This document shows positions 8,698 through 18,151 of a DNA stretch of 64,000 nt, in pieces. The position numbers were made by a program, and so were the translations under genes. The stretch lies in NCBI GenBank assembly GCA_002256345.1, contig NKIY01000001.1, forward strand, positions 62,001 to 126,000, written 5' to 3'. The DNA comes from Bradyrhizobiaceae bacterium PARB1 (GTDB lineage: Bacteria; Pseudomonadota; Alphaproteobacteria; Rhizobiales; Xanthobacteraceae). Each line of letters starts with the position of its first letter. Within the stretch, counting starts at the first letter, position 1. The notes under the pieces are model-generated. The model was not told where the DNA came from. It ran no database searches and saw only the letters and a list, made by a program, of their open reading frames with translations.

Positions 8698-9705
8698 TTA
8701 AGCCACGCCGGCCCGGAGCAGGTCGTGCAGGTGCACGATCCCCACAGGCTTCTTCGCGTCGGTCACCAGCAGCGCGGTGATCTTGGCAGAGTTCAGAATC
8801 TCCAGCGCCTCGCCGGCGAGCAGGTCGCGGCCGATCGTCTTTGGATTTTTCGTCATCACTTCGTCGACCGACACAGTCATCAGGTCGGCGCGCATGTGGC
8901 GGCGCAGGTCGCCGTCGGTGACGATGCCGACCACATGGCCGTTGCCATCGACGATGCCGACGCAGCCAAACCCCTTCGACGACATTTCCACCAGGGCATC
9001 GGACATCTTGGTCCCGAGCGGTTTCAGCGGCACCGAGTCACCCGAGTGCATGAGGTCGCGGGTGTATTTGAGCATCGCGCCGAGCTTGCCGCCGGGGTGA
9101 AGCACGCTGAAATCTACCGAGGTGAAGCCGCGGCCTTCGAGCAGCGCAATCGCCAGCGTGTCGCCCATCGCCAGCATCATCAGCGACGAGGTCGTGGGCG
9201 CGAGATTATGCGGGCAAGCCTCGCGCGCCTTCGGCAGTGTCAGTGCAACATCGGCGGCCTCGGCCAGCGTCGAGCTGGCCTCCGAGGTGATCGCGATCAC
9301 GCCGATCTTGAAGCGCTTGGCATAGGTGATGAGGTTCTTCATCTCCGGCTGCTCACCTGACCACGACAGCGCCATGATGACGTCGTCGGGCGTGATCATG
9401 CCGAGATCGCCGTGGCTGGCTTCCGCAGCGTGGACGAAGAAGGCCGGCGTGCCGGTCGAGGCGAAGGTCGCGGCGATCTTGCGGCCGATATGGCCGGACT
9501 TGCCGAGGCCTGTGACGATCAACCGACCCTTGGCCTTGAGGATCAGATCGGCGGCAGCGACGAAAGCCGGGCCGAGGTCGGATTGCAGCGCAGCGGCCAG
9601 AGCGGTGACCCCGCTGGCTTCCGCGTCCAGCGTCCGCAGGGCCGAGGCGATCGTCTCGCTGGCCTGATCGCTCATGGTCGAAGTGGGAGTTCTGGAAAGT
9701 GCCAT
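8698..9705 (-). CDS. kdsD: D-arabinose 5-phosphate isomerase (KpsF/GutQ family)
   Basis: 335 residues: a SIS sugar-isomerase domain followed by two CBS domains. The SIS part shows GRLIVTGLGKSGHIGRKIAA, SHGDLGMI and LSWSGEQPE. The CBS pair starts near DLMHSGDSVPL and ends with VGIVHLHDLLRAG. It interconverts ribulose 5-phosphate and arabinose 5-phosphate, the first step toward Kdo in lipopolysaccharide. ATG 9705 has AGGA at good spacing; ATG 9675 is an in-frame alternative. kdsB, another Kdo gene, lies at 50.2 kb in this window. Confidence 0.94.
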   Translation of the reverse strand: MALSRTPTSTMSDQASETIASALRTLDAEASGVTALAAALQSDLGPAFVAAADLILKAKGRLIVTGLGKSGHIGRKIAATFASTGTPAFFVHAAEASHGDLGMITPDDVIMALSWSGEQPEMKNLITYAKRFKIGVIAITSEASSTLAEAADVALTLPKAREACPHNLAPTTSSLMMLAMGDTLAIALLEGRGFTSVDFSVLHPGGKLGAMLKYTRDLMHSGDSVPLKPLGTKMSDALVEMSSKGFGCVGIVDGNGHVVGIVTDGDLRRHMRADLMTVSVDEVMTKNPKTIGRDLLAGEALEILNSAKITALLVTDAKKPVGIVHLHDLLRAGVA

Positions 9706-9803
9706 TGGTCGTGTCCTGCGGCCGGATGCCCGGCCATTTGAGCTGTCCTTTAGCACGCGGCAGTGCCGGAAGCGAAACGCAGGCCGGGTATCTCAACGGC
9801 CCA

Positions 9804-9833
9804 TTAACCATAACGGTTTTAACTCCCTTAACC
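9804..9833 (+). promoter_or_regulatory. TTAACC half-site cluster upstream of the barrel gene
   Basis: TTAACCAT appears at 9804 and again at 9828, with TTTTAA between them at 9817. TTAACC is the half-site of the alphaproteobacterial cell-cycle regulator CtrA, but the spacing here is 5 or 11 bases rather than the canonical 7. It is therefore a weak candidate for regulation of the barrel gene or kdsD. Confidence 0.25.
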
Positions 9834-9912
9834 ATGAGTTGTCGCCCGGCCGCCCGCCGCGGATTTCGACGGACTCATTCAAGAATTTGATATCGTTGGA
9901 GTTTTTGTAATT

Positions 9913-11601
9913 GTGAGGATGCGTCGGGCAGACCGGACGAGGAACCGCGCGCGGGCAACCGGCGCGATTTCGGCATGTCTGTGCGCCGCGCTCGCTGCGC
10001 CATCCCCCGCTTTCGCGCAGGCTTTGACCTCCGATCTGCTGGCGCCGGTTCCGGGCGGCTTCGTACAACCCGAGAATCTGCCGTCGCGCCGCCCCGGCAG
10101 CAACGTCCTGCAGTCGCGAGGCTCGCTGCAGACCAACCTGTTGTCTCCGGAGCGGACGCAGCAGTCGATTATCACGCCACCGACTCCCGCAGCATCCGGC
10201 GCTGCGGTGACCGGCTACGACGCGCTCAACCGCAAGCGCCAGCAGGTCAAATATTATCCCGGCCAGCAGAAGCCGAAGCGTCCGGTCGGACCCGGCAGCC
10301 CGCCGCCGCCGCTCGTGCCGGAGACGCGGCCGGTGCCGCCATCGGCCAAGGCGGCGAAGCCTCCGGTCGCGCCTGCCATTGCCGGCACTGTGATCGGCCA
10401 GCCGGCGCGGAAACGCCTGCCGATCGATCCGGATCCATATGCACCCACCGGCATCCGTGTCGGCAGCTTTCTGGTCAAGGGCGCTGTCGAGATCATGGGC
10501 GGCTATAGCGACAACCCGGCGCGGTTGCTGCAGCCGAAAGGCTCGTCGCTGTATCAGATCGCGCCCGAGCTGCTGGCGGCCTCCAACTGGTCCCGGCATT
10601 CGGTGGTCGTCGATCTCCGCGGTTCTTTCACAGGCTACGAGAAGACGTTCCCGTCGGCGATCTCGCAGGTCTCGCCGTCGCCCGAGAATGTCGACCGCGC
10701 CGAATTCAACGGCAAGATCGCCGCGCGCATCGATGTGACTCGCGACACCCGCATCAATACCGAAGCGCGCATGCGCGTCGGTTCGGACAATCCCGGCAGC
10801 CCGAACAATACAGCCGGTATGAAGGAATTCCCGCTCTTCACCACCACTGGCGGCACCGTCGGATTTGAGCAGGACTTCAACCGCCTCCAGTTGAAGATGG
10901 ACGCGCTGGTAGATCGCACGGTCTATCAGGATTCCAAGCTGACCGACGGAACGACGACGCCGAACAAGGATCGAAACTTCAATCAATATGGCGGCGTCGG
11001 TCGTGTCAGCTACGAACTGCTGCCGGGTCTGAGACCGTTTGCGGAAATCCAGGGCGATGTGCGCATCCACGACCAGTCGCCGGATCGCTTCGGCTATCTG
11101 CGCGACTCAAGCGGTGGCTATATCAAGGCGGGCACCACCTTCGAATTCACACGCATGCTTACCGGCGAAGCCTCGATCGGCTATCTCGCGCGCAAATATG
11201 ACGATCCGAATCTTGAAGTACTCAAGGGCCTGCTGACCTCGGCGTCGCTGGTGTGGACTGCAACGCCGCTGACCACCGCGCGCTTCACCACGACCACATC
11301 GATCGACGAAACCACGGTACCCGGTGTCCCCGGCGTGCTGACACGGCTTTACACCGTGCAGGTCGATCACGATTTCCGCCGCTGGCTCACCGCTGTTGGC
11401 AAGTTCACCTACGGCACGCAGGATTATCAGGAGAACTTCCGCTCGGATAAGATCTATTCGATCGAAGCCAACCTGATCTACAAGATGAGCCGCGAGGTCT
11501 GGATCAAGGGACAGGTTCGCCGTGACATTCTCAATTCGAATGTCGATGGCGCCAGCACGGCTGCCACTGTCGTGATGCTCGGCGTCCGGCTGCAGCGCTA
11601 G
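9913..11601 (+). CDS. Outer-membrane beta-barrel protein (BBP2 type)
   Basis: 562 residues. A basic N-terminus and hydrophobic stretch (AISACLCAALAAPSPAFAQA) form a signal peptide. A proline-rich linker fills roughly residues 40-165, then a long C-terminal region of alternating strands starts at VGSFLVKGAVEIMGGYSDNPARL and ends with the aromatic-poor LGVRLQR. This matches the beta-barrel porin 2 family common in Nitrobacteraceae, whose cargo is not known. GTG 9913 is preferred because GGAG lies 11 bases upstream; ATG 9919 is possible. It is divergent from kdsD. Confidence 0.8.
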   Translation: MRMRRADRTRNRARATGAISACLCAALAAPSPAFAQALTSDLLAPVPGGFVQPENLPSRRPGSNVLQSRGSLQTNLLSPERTQQSIITPPTPAASGAAVTGYDALNRKRQQVKYYPGQQKPKRPVGPGSPPPPLVPETRPVPPSAKAAKPPVAPAIAGTVIGQPARKRLPIDPDPYAPTGIRVGSFLVKGAVEIMGGYSDNPARLLQPKGSSLYQIAPELLAASNWSRHSVVVDLRGSFTGYEKTFPSAISQVSPSPENVDRAEFNGKIAARIDVTRDTRINTEARMRVGSDNPGSPNNTAGMKEFPLFTTTGGTVGFEQDFNRLQLKMDALVDRTVYQDSKLTDGTTTPNKDRNFNQYGGVGRVSYELLPGLRPFAEIQGDVRIHDQSPDRFGYLRDSSGGYIKAGTTFEFTRMLTGEASIGYLARKYDDPNLEVLKGLLTSASLVWTATPLTTARFTTTTSIDETTVPGVPGVLTRLYTVQVDHDFRRWLTAVGKFTYGTQDYQENFRSDKIYSIEANLIYKMSREVWIKGQVRRDILNSNVDGASTAATVVMLGVRLQR

Positions 11602-11614
11602 TCGAGCGCTGGGC

Positions 11615-11887
11615 TTACTTCCACTTCCGCAAAAACTTCGCTGTCTTCCGGTTGAACTTCACGCCCGATCCGTCGGGCAGGCGCGTCGCCACGAAGCCGG
11701 TCGCGATGCATGCCTCACGCTGGGGCATCTGCTCTTCCGGCGCCCGGTCGGTTTCCCACCACGACGCCCGCTGCGACGCACGTGGCAGCGCGTCGTCGAT
11801 GATCTCCTCGATCGCGTCCATGGTCAGGACGAATTCGTCCTTGGTCTGGGCTGCCAGATAGGCGCGCAAGAGATCGTAGTCGGGCAC
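11615..11887 (-). CDS. Small DUF7662-like protein
   Basis: 90 residues from a GTG at 11887, chosen because GAGGA sits eight bases upstream; an ATG at 11989 would add 34 poorly conserved-looking residues. The pattern YDLLRAYLAAQTKDEFVLT, then IEEIIDDALPRASQ, then a Trp pair (SWW) is that of the small DUF7662 domain. Its function is unknown. The basic tail (FNRKTAKFLRKWK) could contact nucleic acid. It is convergent with the barrel gene, 13 bp away. Confidence 0.55.
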   Translation of the reverse strand: MPDYDLLRAYLAAQTKDEFVLTMDAIEEIIDDALPRASQRASWWETDRAPEEQMPQREACIATGFVATRLPDGSGVKFNRKTAKFLRKWK

Positions 11888-12094
11888 GGATGGGGTCCTC
11901 GGAGTTGAGACGTCGAGATCGTCATACGCGGCTATTGAGCCTTGCGCCACCTTCGCTTTCGGTAGCTCCGCACCGTAGCCGCCGATCATTCTGATTCTGG
12001 CAATGCTTCGTTAACGCCGTGAGGAACCAGCATCGGGTATTTAAGTGCTCGGCAAGCTTTCGCGTGCGATGCGTCGCAGCGGGAGTTTTATTTT

Positions 12095-13588
12095 ATGAAT
12101 TTTTGGAAGCCAGTGATTTGGATGCGACGGTGGCCGTCATCGGCAAAGCTGTTGATTCTGTCGTCGCTGGTCACGATCGTCAGCTTTTCTGCTATTTGCG
12201 GCAGCGTGATGCTGGATATGCGTCACGGCGAACAGGCCTTGGCCAAGCAGACCAGCGAGAATCTCGCCACCTCCATCGATTCCGACATCGGCCGCACAAT
12301 CGAACAATATGACCTGTCGTTGCGTGCGGTAGTATCCGGTATCAATACGCCGGAGATCGGTCAGCTTAGCCGGGAACTGCGGCAGCTGATCTTGTTCGAC
12401 AAGGCCGCCTCGTCCGCGCAGTTCGGTGCCATCCAGGTCTTCGATGCCGAAGGCGACCTTACGATCGAGGCGGGGTCGCTCGATCCGGCGAGGGAAAACA
12501 GGGCGAGCGAGGATTTCTTCAAAGTTCATCAACTGGACGGTGAACGCGGCCTGTTCATCAGCGTGCCCAGGATGCATCGCGGGGCGTATTCGATCGTGCT
12601 CAGCCGTCGCATCACCGACTCCGAAGGCAATTTCGCCGGTGTGGTCGCCGGCTCGATCCGTTTTTCCTATTTCCTCGATCTGTTCGACAGGCTTCGCCTC
12701 AATCCCGGCGAGACGATTACCGTGGTTCGGCGCGACGGCGTCGTGATCATGCGAGCGCCGTTCGATCTGAACGTCATCGGCAGGGATCTCAGCAAGACGC
12801 CGGGCGTTATGCGCGTGCTGGCGCGCGCCAATGGCAGCTATTCCGGCGTCGGCGCGGTCGACAAGATCATGCGCCTGTTCGTTTGGCGTGACAGCGGACG
12901 GCCCTTGATCGTCATCGTTGGAAGGCCGTGGGACGGCATCTATACGCTGTGGCAGAAACAGGTATGGCGCGTCGGCGCTATCATGCTGGCACTGATCGCC
13001 TTCATTAGTGTTGGAACGGTGTTTCTTGCTCGCGAGATCGGCCGCCGTGCCCGCGCCGAAGATCGGTTGGAAGAACTTGCCACCACCGATGCGCTCACGG
13101 GCCTCCGCAATCGCCGCAAGTTCGATGTGGCAATCGAACAGGAATGGCGCCGTGCCATCCGTACCGCAAAGCCGATCGCCCTGCTGTTGGTGGATGCGGA
13201 CTATTTCAAGATCTTCAACGATACTTTCGGGCATCAGGCGGGCGATCAGGCGCTGATCGCCATCGCCGGCTGCATATCCGCAGCTGCGAAACGTGCAGGC
13301 GATTGCGCCGCGCGCTATGGCGGCGAGGAATTTGCCGTATTGCTGCCGGGTGCATCGGAGCGCGATGCGCGTGAGGTTGCCGAAAACATCCGCCAGCGTG
13401 TCGAGGGCGTTCCCGCCGATCCTGCTCAATTGTCGGTCAGCATCGGTATCGCGAGCATGCGTCCGCTGGTGACCATGGAATGGACCGAACTGGTGGAAGC
13501 TGCGGACAAGGCGCTCTATGCGGCCAAAGCGGCAGGCCGCAACCAGTGCGTCCTCGCGGAAGACACGCACCGTTCGCTGGCGGCGTGA
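12095..13588 (+). CDS. Membrane-bound diguanylate cyclase
   Basis: 497 residues. An N-terminal transmembrane helix (AKLLILSSLVTIVSFSAICG), a periplasmic Cache-like sensor region, and a second helix near residues 295-315 precede a cytosolic GGDEF domain. The active site reads GGEEF at residues 409-413. An RxxD inhibitory site (RAGD, 400-403) sits five residues before it, so product inhibition by c-di-GMP is likely. The protein should make c-di-GMP from GTP in response to a periplasmic ligand. It is a single gene with a long A/T-rich leader. Confidence 0.92.
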   Translation: MNFWKPVIWMRRWPSSAKLLILSSLVTIVSFSAICGSVMLDMRHGEQALAKQTSENLATSIDSDIGRTIEQYDLSLRAVVSGINTPEIGQLSRELRQLILFDKAASSAQFGAIQVFDAEGDLTIEAGSLDPARENRASEDFFKVHQLDGERGLFISVPRMHRGAYSIVLSRRITDSEGNFAGVVAGSIRFSYFLDLFDRLRLNPGETITVVRRDGVVIMRAPFDLNVIGRDLSKTPGVMRVLARANGSYSGVGAVDKIMRLFVWRDSGRPLIVIVGRPWDGIYTLWQKQVWRVGAIMLALIAFISVGTVFLAREIGRRARAEDRLEELATTDALTGLRNRRKFDVAIEQEWRRAIRTAKPIALLLVDADYFKIFNDTFGHQAGDQALIAIAGCISAAAKRAGDCAARYGGEEFAVLLPGASERDAREVAENIRQRVEGVPADPAQLSVSIGIASMRPLVTMEWTELVEAADKALYAAKAAGRNQCVLAEDTHRSLAA

Positions 13589-13599
13589 CTCCGAACCGG

Positions 13600-13682
13600 T
13601 AGGATGGGTTGAGCGCCGAAGCGACAACCCATCACAACAAAGCGCGGGATTAACGGGTTTTCAGTTCGCTCAACCCATCCTG
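13600..13682. repeat. Intergenic inverted repeat (GGATGGGTTGAGCG family)
   Basis: The arms AGGATGGGTTGAGC and GCTCAACCCATCCT enclose about 55 bp. Related sequences occur at 49266-49313 and, more divergently, at 28053-28142. It separates the convergent diguanylate cyclase and galU genes and could act as a two-way terminator. Confidence 0.75.
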
Positions 13683-13687
13683 CATTT

Positions 13688-14572
13688 TCACTTTCCGAGA
13701 TAACGCAGCATGTCCGCGCGCAGGGTCTCGTTGAGGTCCGCGCGCTGCAGGCCATAGGCAATGTTTGCGCGCAGGAAGCCGGCCTTGGAGCCGCAATCGT
13801 GGCGCTCGCCTTCAAACTTCACACCGAAGAAGGGCTGGTTCTGGGCAAGGCCGATCATGGCGTCGGTGAGCTGGATCTCGCCGCCGGCGCCGCGCTCCTG
13901 GGTCTCCAGTATCTCGAAGATTTCCGGCTGCAGGATGTAGCGGCCGGTGATCGATAGGTTGGACGGCGCGGTGCCCTTCGGCGGCTTCTCCACCATCCCG
14001 TCGATGCTGTAGGCGTTGGCGTGGGACGGGTGACGTCCGCTGACGCTGCAGATGCCGTACTGATGCGTCATTTCCATCGGCACTTCCTCGACGGCGACGA
14101 GGTTCGAATTGGCGTCGAGACCGCTGGCGATATCGACCATCTGCTTCAGGGCGCCCGGCGAATTGAGCACCAGCTCATCCGGAAGCACCACAGCGAAGGG
14201 CTCGTTGCCGACGATGTGACGGGCGCACCAGACGGCATGGCCGAGGCCGAGCGGGGCCTGCTGACGGGTGAAGCTGGTCTCGCCGGCGCCGGGCTGGAAG
14301 CGCGCGAGCTGCTCCATTTCGGCGGTCTTGTTGCGGCCCTTCAGTGTTTCGTCGAGTTCGAACATCCGGTCGAAGTGGTCTTCGATGACGCCCTTGTTGC
14401 GGCCGGTGACGAAGATGAAATGCTCGATGCCGGCTTCGCGCGCCTCATCGACCACGTACTGAATCAGCGGTCGATCGACGATGGTCAGCATCTCCTTCGG
14501 CATCGCCTTGGTGGCGGGAAGAACACGGGTGCCAAGACCAGCGACGGGGAAGACGGCTTTGCGAATTTTCAT
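13688..14572 (-). CDS. galU: UTP--glucose-1-phosphate uridylyltransferase
   Basis: A 294-residue enzyme making UDP-glucose for lipopolysaccharide, exopolysaccharide and trehalose synthesis. The N-terminal nucleotide-binding stretch AVFPVAGLGTRVLPATKAMPKEML is clear, as are PLIQYVVDEA, LGLGHAVWCA and VEKPPKG. Length matches GalU (about 290-300). The ATG at 14572 gives the canonical MKIRKAVFP start. It ends against a repeat shared with the convergent diguanylate cyclase gene. Confidence 0.96.
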   Translation of the reverse strand: MKIRKAVFPVAGLGTRVLPATKAMPKEMLTIVDRPLIQYVVDEAREAGIEHFIFVTGRNKGVIEDHFDRMFELDETLKGRNKTAEMEQLARFQPGAGETSFTRQQAPLGLGHAVWCARHIVGNEPFAVVLPDELVLNSPGALKQMVDIASGLDANSNLVAVEEVPMEMTHQYGICSVSGRHPSHANAYSIDGMVEKPPKGTAPSNLSITGRYILQPEIFEILETQERGAGGEIQLTDAMIGLAQNQPFFGVKFEGERHDCGSKAGFLRANIAYGLQRADLNETLRADMLRYLGK

Positions 14573-14809
14573 CGGGAGCTTTGCAGTGAGCTGGAAGGGA
14601 AGGGCGTGCAGGCAACACAACGAGGATTGCGCGCCATGGTTCCCTTTGCAAGCGGTAACAAAGGCGGATGTATGTCGCGGGCACGGCGATTGTCGGTATT
14701 CCCGGCGATGGTGCGATCTGACTTTGCCACCGGAATCGGACTAATATTAAGCGGATCGAAAGCCTTCACCGGCCTTTTGTCATCACACCGTTACGATGGG
14801 AATTTCCGG

Positions 14810-16213
14810 ATGACGACTACACGGATGAGCCGACGCCAACAGATCGCCCGCCGCACGCGATTGGCCGCGATGATCGTCGGTACCGCGCTCGCCGTGTCAC
14901 CAGCTGCTGTGCAGGCCCAATCGGGTAATCCGCTTAATTTCCTCGACAACATCTTCAACAATTCGGGCCAGCGTCCGGCTCAGGCGCCGAGCGCGCCGAC
15001 GCCAGGCTCCAGCGCGCCGCAGCCATGGAGCGGTGAAGACGGCGCGTCCGGCCATCCGCTGATGACCGCAGCGGCGATCCGCGAAGCCGCGGCGAATTTC
15101 GACAACTGCATTGCCGGCCTGTGGCCCGATGCCGCACGGCGCGGTATCTCCGAACAGAACTATCGCGACATCACCGCCGGCCTGACGCCCGATCTGCGAT
15201 TGATGGACCTGATGGATTCGCAGCCGGAATTCACCAAGGCGATCTGGGACTATCTCGATATCCTCGTGAACGACAACCGCGCGGCCAAGGGCCGCGAGGT
15301 CCTGGCGCAGTACAAGACGATCTTCGATGCAGCCGAACGCGCCTATGGTGTCGATCGCTATATCGTCGCTTCCATCTGGGGCATCGAGTCCAACTACTCG
15401 ACCATGATCGGGGATCGCGACGTGGTGCGTTCCACGGCGACGCTTGCCTGCGTCGGCCGTCGTCAGGCCTATTTCAAGGACGAATTCCTCACCGCCGTCG
15501 AGATCCTGCACCGCGGCGATCTGCGCCGCGAGCAGCTCAAGGGCTCATGGGCTGGCGCGTTCGGGCCGACGCAGTTCATGCCGACGGCGTTCAAGCGCTT
15601 CGCTGTCGATGGCGACGGCGATGGGCGCCGCGACGTGGTCGATAACCCGACCGATCTGATTTTCTCGACGGCCAACAACCTGAAGAAGGATGGTTGGCAG
15701 AGCGGACAACCTTGGGGCTACGAAGTCGTCGTCCCGCAAGGCTTCAACTACATGCAGGCCGATCGCGCCAAGATGCTCACGCTGGCGCAGTGGGAGCAAA
15801 TGGGCCTCAAGCGTGCCAACGGTCAGCCGTTTCCGCGCGGCAGCGAGAAGGCCTATCTACTCGCGCCCGCTGGCGCGCAGGGGCCGGGTTTCCTGATGAT
15901 GCAGAATTTCCGCGTGATCATGAAATACAATCCGGCCGAAGCCTATGCGCTCGCGATCGGCCATTTTGCCGACCGGCTGCGCGGCGGCCCGCCTTTCGTT
16001 CAGCCCTGGCCGCGCCAGGAGCGCGTGCTGTCGCGTGCCGAACGGCTTGAACTGCAGCAATTGCTGGTTCAGCGCGGCCTCTACAAAGGCACACCGGACG
16101 GCCAGTTCGGCAGCATGACGCGGGAGGCATTGCGCAACTTCCAGGCATCTATCGGCGCACCGGCTGACGGCTTTGCAACCTCGGAAGTGCTGGATCGCTT
16201 ACGCGGCAGATAA
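14810..16213 (+). CDS. Lytic murein transglycosylase (MltB-type) with peptidoglycan-binding domain
   Basis: 467 residues with a signal peptide (basic stretch, then MIVGTALAVSPAAVQAQ). The SLT_2 catalytic domain spans roughly residues 85-390, with the catalytic Glu193 in WGIESNYS, then AGAFGPTQFMPTAF. A C-terminal peptidoglycan-binding domain runs about 400-465 (LQQLLVQRGLYKGTPDGQFGSMTREALRNFQ). It cleaves glycan strands in the periplasm with formation of 1,6-anhydro ends. ATG 14810 was taken; ATG 14825 is five codons downstream. Confidence 0.93.
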   Translation: MTTTRMSRRQQIARRTRLAAMIVGTALAVSPAAVQAQSGNPLNFLDNIFNNSGQRPAQAPSAPTPGSSAPQPWSGEDGASGHPLMTAAAIREAAANFDNCIAGLWPDAARRGISEQNYRDITAGLTPDLRLMDLMDSQPEFTKAIWDYLDILVNDNRAAKGREVLAQYKTIFDAAERAYGVDRYIVASIWGIESNYSTMIGDRDVVRSTATLACVGRRQAYFKDEFLTAVEILHRGDLRREQLKGSWAGAFGPTQFMPTAFKRFAVDGDGDGRRDVVDNPTDLIFSTANNLKKDGWQSGQPWGYEVVVPQGFNYMQADRAKMLTLAQWEQMGLKRANGQPFPRGSEKAYLLAPAGAQGPGFLMMQNFRVIMKYNPAEAYALAIGHFADRLRGGPPFVQPWPRQERVLSRAERLELQQLLVQRGLYKGTPDGQFGSMTREALRNFQASIGAPADGFATSEVLDRLRGR

Positions 16214-16258
16214 GCGAGGCGCAGGTGCAACAGCCTCTGCAGATTTGTGCGATCTTGT

Positions 16259-16600
16259 CTAAAGGATCGCAACCTTCAGCGACGTGTTGATGGCTCCCTT
16301 GACGATGTTCAGAACCGAGTCGATGAATTTCTGAACCTGCACCAGCATGATCTGGGCGGTGTTCGCAATGCCTTGAACGAGGAGCAGGCGAGCATTCAGC
16401 AGATACAGCTTTGCGTCAGCCTTCGTGATCTCGTTGGCCAGGACCCCTGCGGCGATGTCGAGAAGGTTTTGCGAGAAGCCGCGAATATAGAGCGGAGCAG
16501 ATTTCTGGATCTTGCTCCAGGTCTCGCCACCGATTGTTGTCGCTTGCGCGATGATCTGATTGGCGATCGAAGCTAGGTCCGCCGTGATGTCCGTGGGCAC
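16259..16600 (-). CDS. Small helical protein, function unknown
   Basis: 113 residues, almost entirely predicted alpha-helical and rich in Ala, Ile and Leu, with no Cys, no signal peptide and no known motif. It follows the lipoprotein gene by 18 bp on the same strand, so the two are very probably one transcript. Repeated amphipathic runs (LLDIAAGVLANEITKADAKLYLLNARLLLVQGI) suggest that it associates with a membrane or with its partner. I do not recognise the family. Confidence 0.6.
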   Translation of the reverse strand: MPTDITADLASIANQIIAQATTIGGETWSKIQKSAPLYIRGFSQNLLDIAAGVLANEITKADAKLYLLNARLLLVQGIANTAQIMLVQVQKFIDSVLNIVKGAINTSLKVAIL

Positions 16601-16618
16601 GATGAGCGCTCCAGTGGT

Positions 16619-17155
16619 TTAGGTCGCGGGTTTGTTCGCGATGAAGGTTTGGATGCTGCCGAGGATCGAGGTCTGCAAAATCCCGCCGGCCGCCTTCGCT
16701 TCCGAGCGGTTGAGGACGCCGTCGTTCTTGTGTGCATATTCGAGCTGGGCGACGTAAATGCGGACCGCGGCCAGCTGATACTCCCGGCAATCGAATTTCA
16801 GATATTCGTCCGGCAGATTCACCTTGATGGGGCCGGTTTCGCTGAAGTCTTTCAGCGTGGCATTCGTCGGGCAGGCGACCAGCCCGCGACTGAGGCGTGC
16901 GCGCTCGCTGAGGCGATCGAGCAGATTATAGGCCGATGCATAATAGGTGACCGCCTCCTTGGACGCATAGCTGCGTTCGCTGGATCCTGCCGATGCAGCC
17001 GCGACGAACTTTGCCGTGTCTTCGGAGAATTTGTTCAGCGACTGATCGAAGGTCGCGTCGTAGATCGATACGAGCGATCCGCAGCCCGTCAGCAAGAGGG
17101 ACGCGCACAACAACGCGCCCGTGAAAACACGCGACAGCACAAACATCTTACTCAT
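16619..17155 (-). CDS. Lipoprotein of unknown function
   Basis: 178 residues with a lipoprotein signal peptide ending in the lipobox LLTGC (Cys25). The rest is mostly helical, with two further Cys residues (VACPTN and FDCREY) that could form a disulphide in the periplasm. The family is not recognised. It is the first gene of a two-gene unit with the small helical protein downstream (18-bp gap). Upstream is an A/T-rich segment (about 17160-17210) that probably holds the promoter. Confidence 0.7.
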   Translation of the reverse strand: MSKMFVLSRVFTGALLCASLLLTGCGSLVSIYDATFDQSLNKFSEDTAKFVAAASAGSSERSYASKEAVTYYASAYNLLDRLSERARLSRGLVACPTNATLKDFSETGPIKVNLPDEYLKFDCREYQLAAVRIYVAQLEYAHKNDGVLNRSEAKAAGGILQTSILGSIQTFIANKPAT

Positions 17156-17263
17156 CCCCAGCCCGAGCTAAGCTAAGCAAAACGCCCTTTGATTGTAAAC
17201 ATGTTTTGCACTCGCTGAGTGTGCGCGGCGGCCGGCGACGCTCCTTTTACCGGCCGCATCGCC

Positions 17264-18049
17264 TCACGCATTGCGTGCCATCAGCCCGCCATCGACGGGA
17301 ATGACCGCGCCCGTGATGTAGGACGCAGCGGGCAGACACAGGCTCACGGTCATATGCGCGACCTCTTCGGGATCGCCGTAGCGGCGCAGTGCCGTGCGGC
17401 GCTTGGCGAAGATGACCTTGTGCTCGTCGCTGATGCGCGCGGTGATGCCGGTTGTGATCGGACCGGGACAGATGCAGTTCACGGTGATGCCTTCGCGGCC
17501 GAGCTCGACGGCGAGCGAGCGTGTCAGACCTGTGACGCCAGCCTTCGCCGCGGAATAGGGGCTGTGGAGCGCCGTTGCGCCGAGCGCTTCGGTGGAGGCG
17601 ATATTGACGATGCGCGGGCATGGCGACTTGCGCAGATAAGGCAGTGCGGCGCGGATGATGCGCTGATGCGAAGTCAGCATGACCGCGATGGCGCGATCCC
17701 ACGTGGCGTCGTAGCCGTCCTTGTCGATCTCGGTGGAAGCCGACATGCCGGCATTGTTGACGATGATGTCGAGTCCGCCGAAATGCGCCGCGGCTTCATT
17801 CACCACTGTTTTGATCCGTTCGGGATCGGCGACATCGAGCGTCCAGGCGCGTGCGCTGCCGCCATGTGCGGTGATGGCGTCCGCGACAGCGGCTGTCCCG
17901 TCTGCCGAAATATCGGTGACGGCGACATGGGCGCCTTCCTCGCCGAACACGCGCGCCGTCGCGCGGCCCATGCCGCTAGCGGCGCCAGTGACGAGAACGG
18001 TGAGGCCGCGCACCGAGCGGCTGAGTGGCTTGTAGTCGGACACGCGCAT
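17264..18049 (-). CDS. SDR-family oxidoreductase
   Basis: A 261-residue classical SDR with the cofactor motif TGAASGMGRA near residue 21, IIVNNAGMS, catalytic Ser in NIASTEA and Tyr-x3-Lys in YSAAK. The C-terminus ITGAVIPVDGGLMA is typical. Asp in VTDIS after the second strand favours NAD(H). The substrate is unknown. It is divergent from a second SDR at 18152, so the pair may share control or act in one catabolic route. Confidence 0.9.
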   Translation of the reverse strand: MRVSDYKPLSRSVRGLTVLVTGAASGMGRATARVFGEEGAHVAVTDISADGTAAVADAITAHGGSARAWTLDVADPERIKTVVNEAAAHFGGLDIIVNNAGMSASTEIDKDGYDATWDRAIAVMLTSHQRIIRAALPYLRKSPCPRIVNIASTEALGATALHSPYSAAKAGVTGLTRSLAVELGREGITVNCICPGPITTGITARISDEHKVIFAKRRTALRRYGDPEEVAHMTVSLCLPAASYITGAVIPVDGGLMARNA

Positions 18050-18151
18050 TCTCCCGTGGCTGCGCCTTCATGATGAGGCTTGCGCGAAGGCTTGCATCGA
18101 TTGCCGGCGCGGTCAAACATGCGCGAGCAAAAAATCAAGAAGGATACAGGG

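Noticed and set aside
9793-11070. A long minus-strand open frame opposite the beta-barrel gene
   Set aside because: The plus-strand gene has a signal peptide and barrel pattern; the opposite frame is Arg-rich without motifs.
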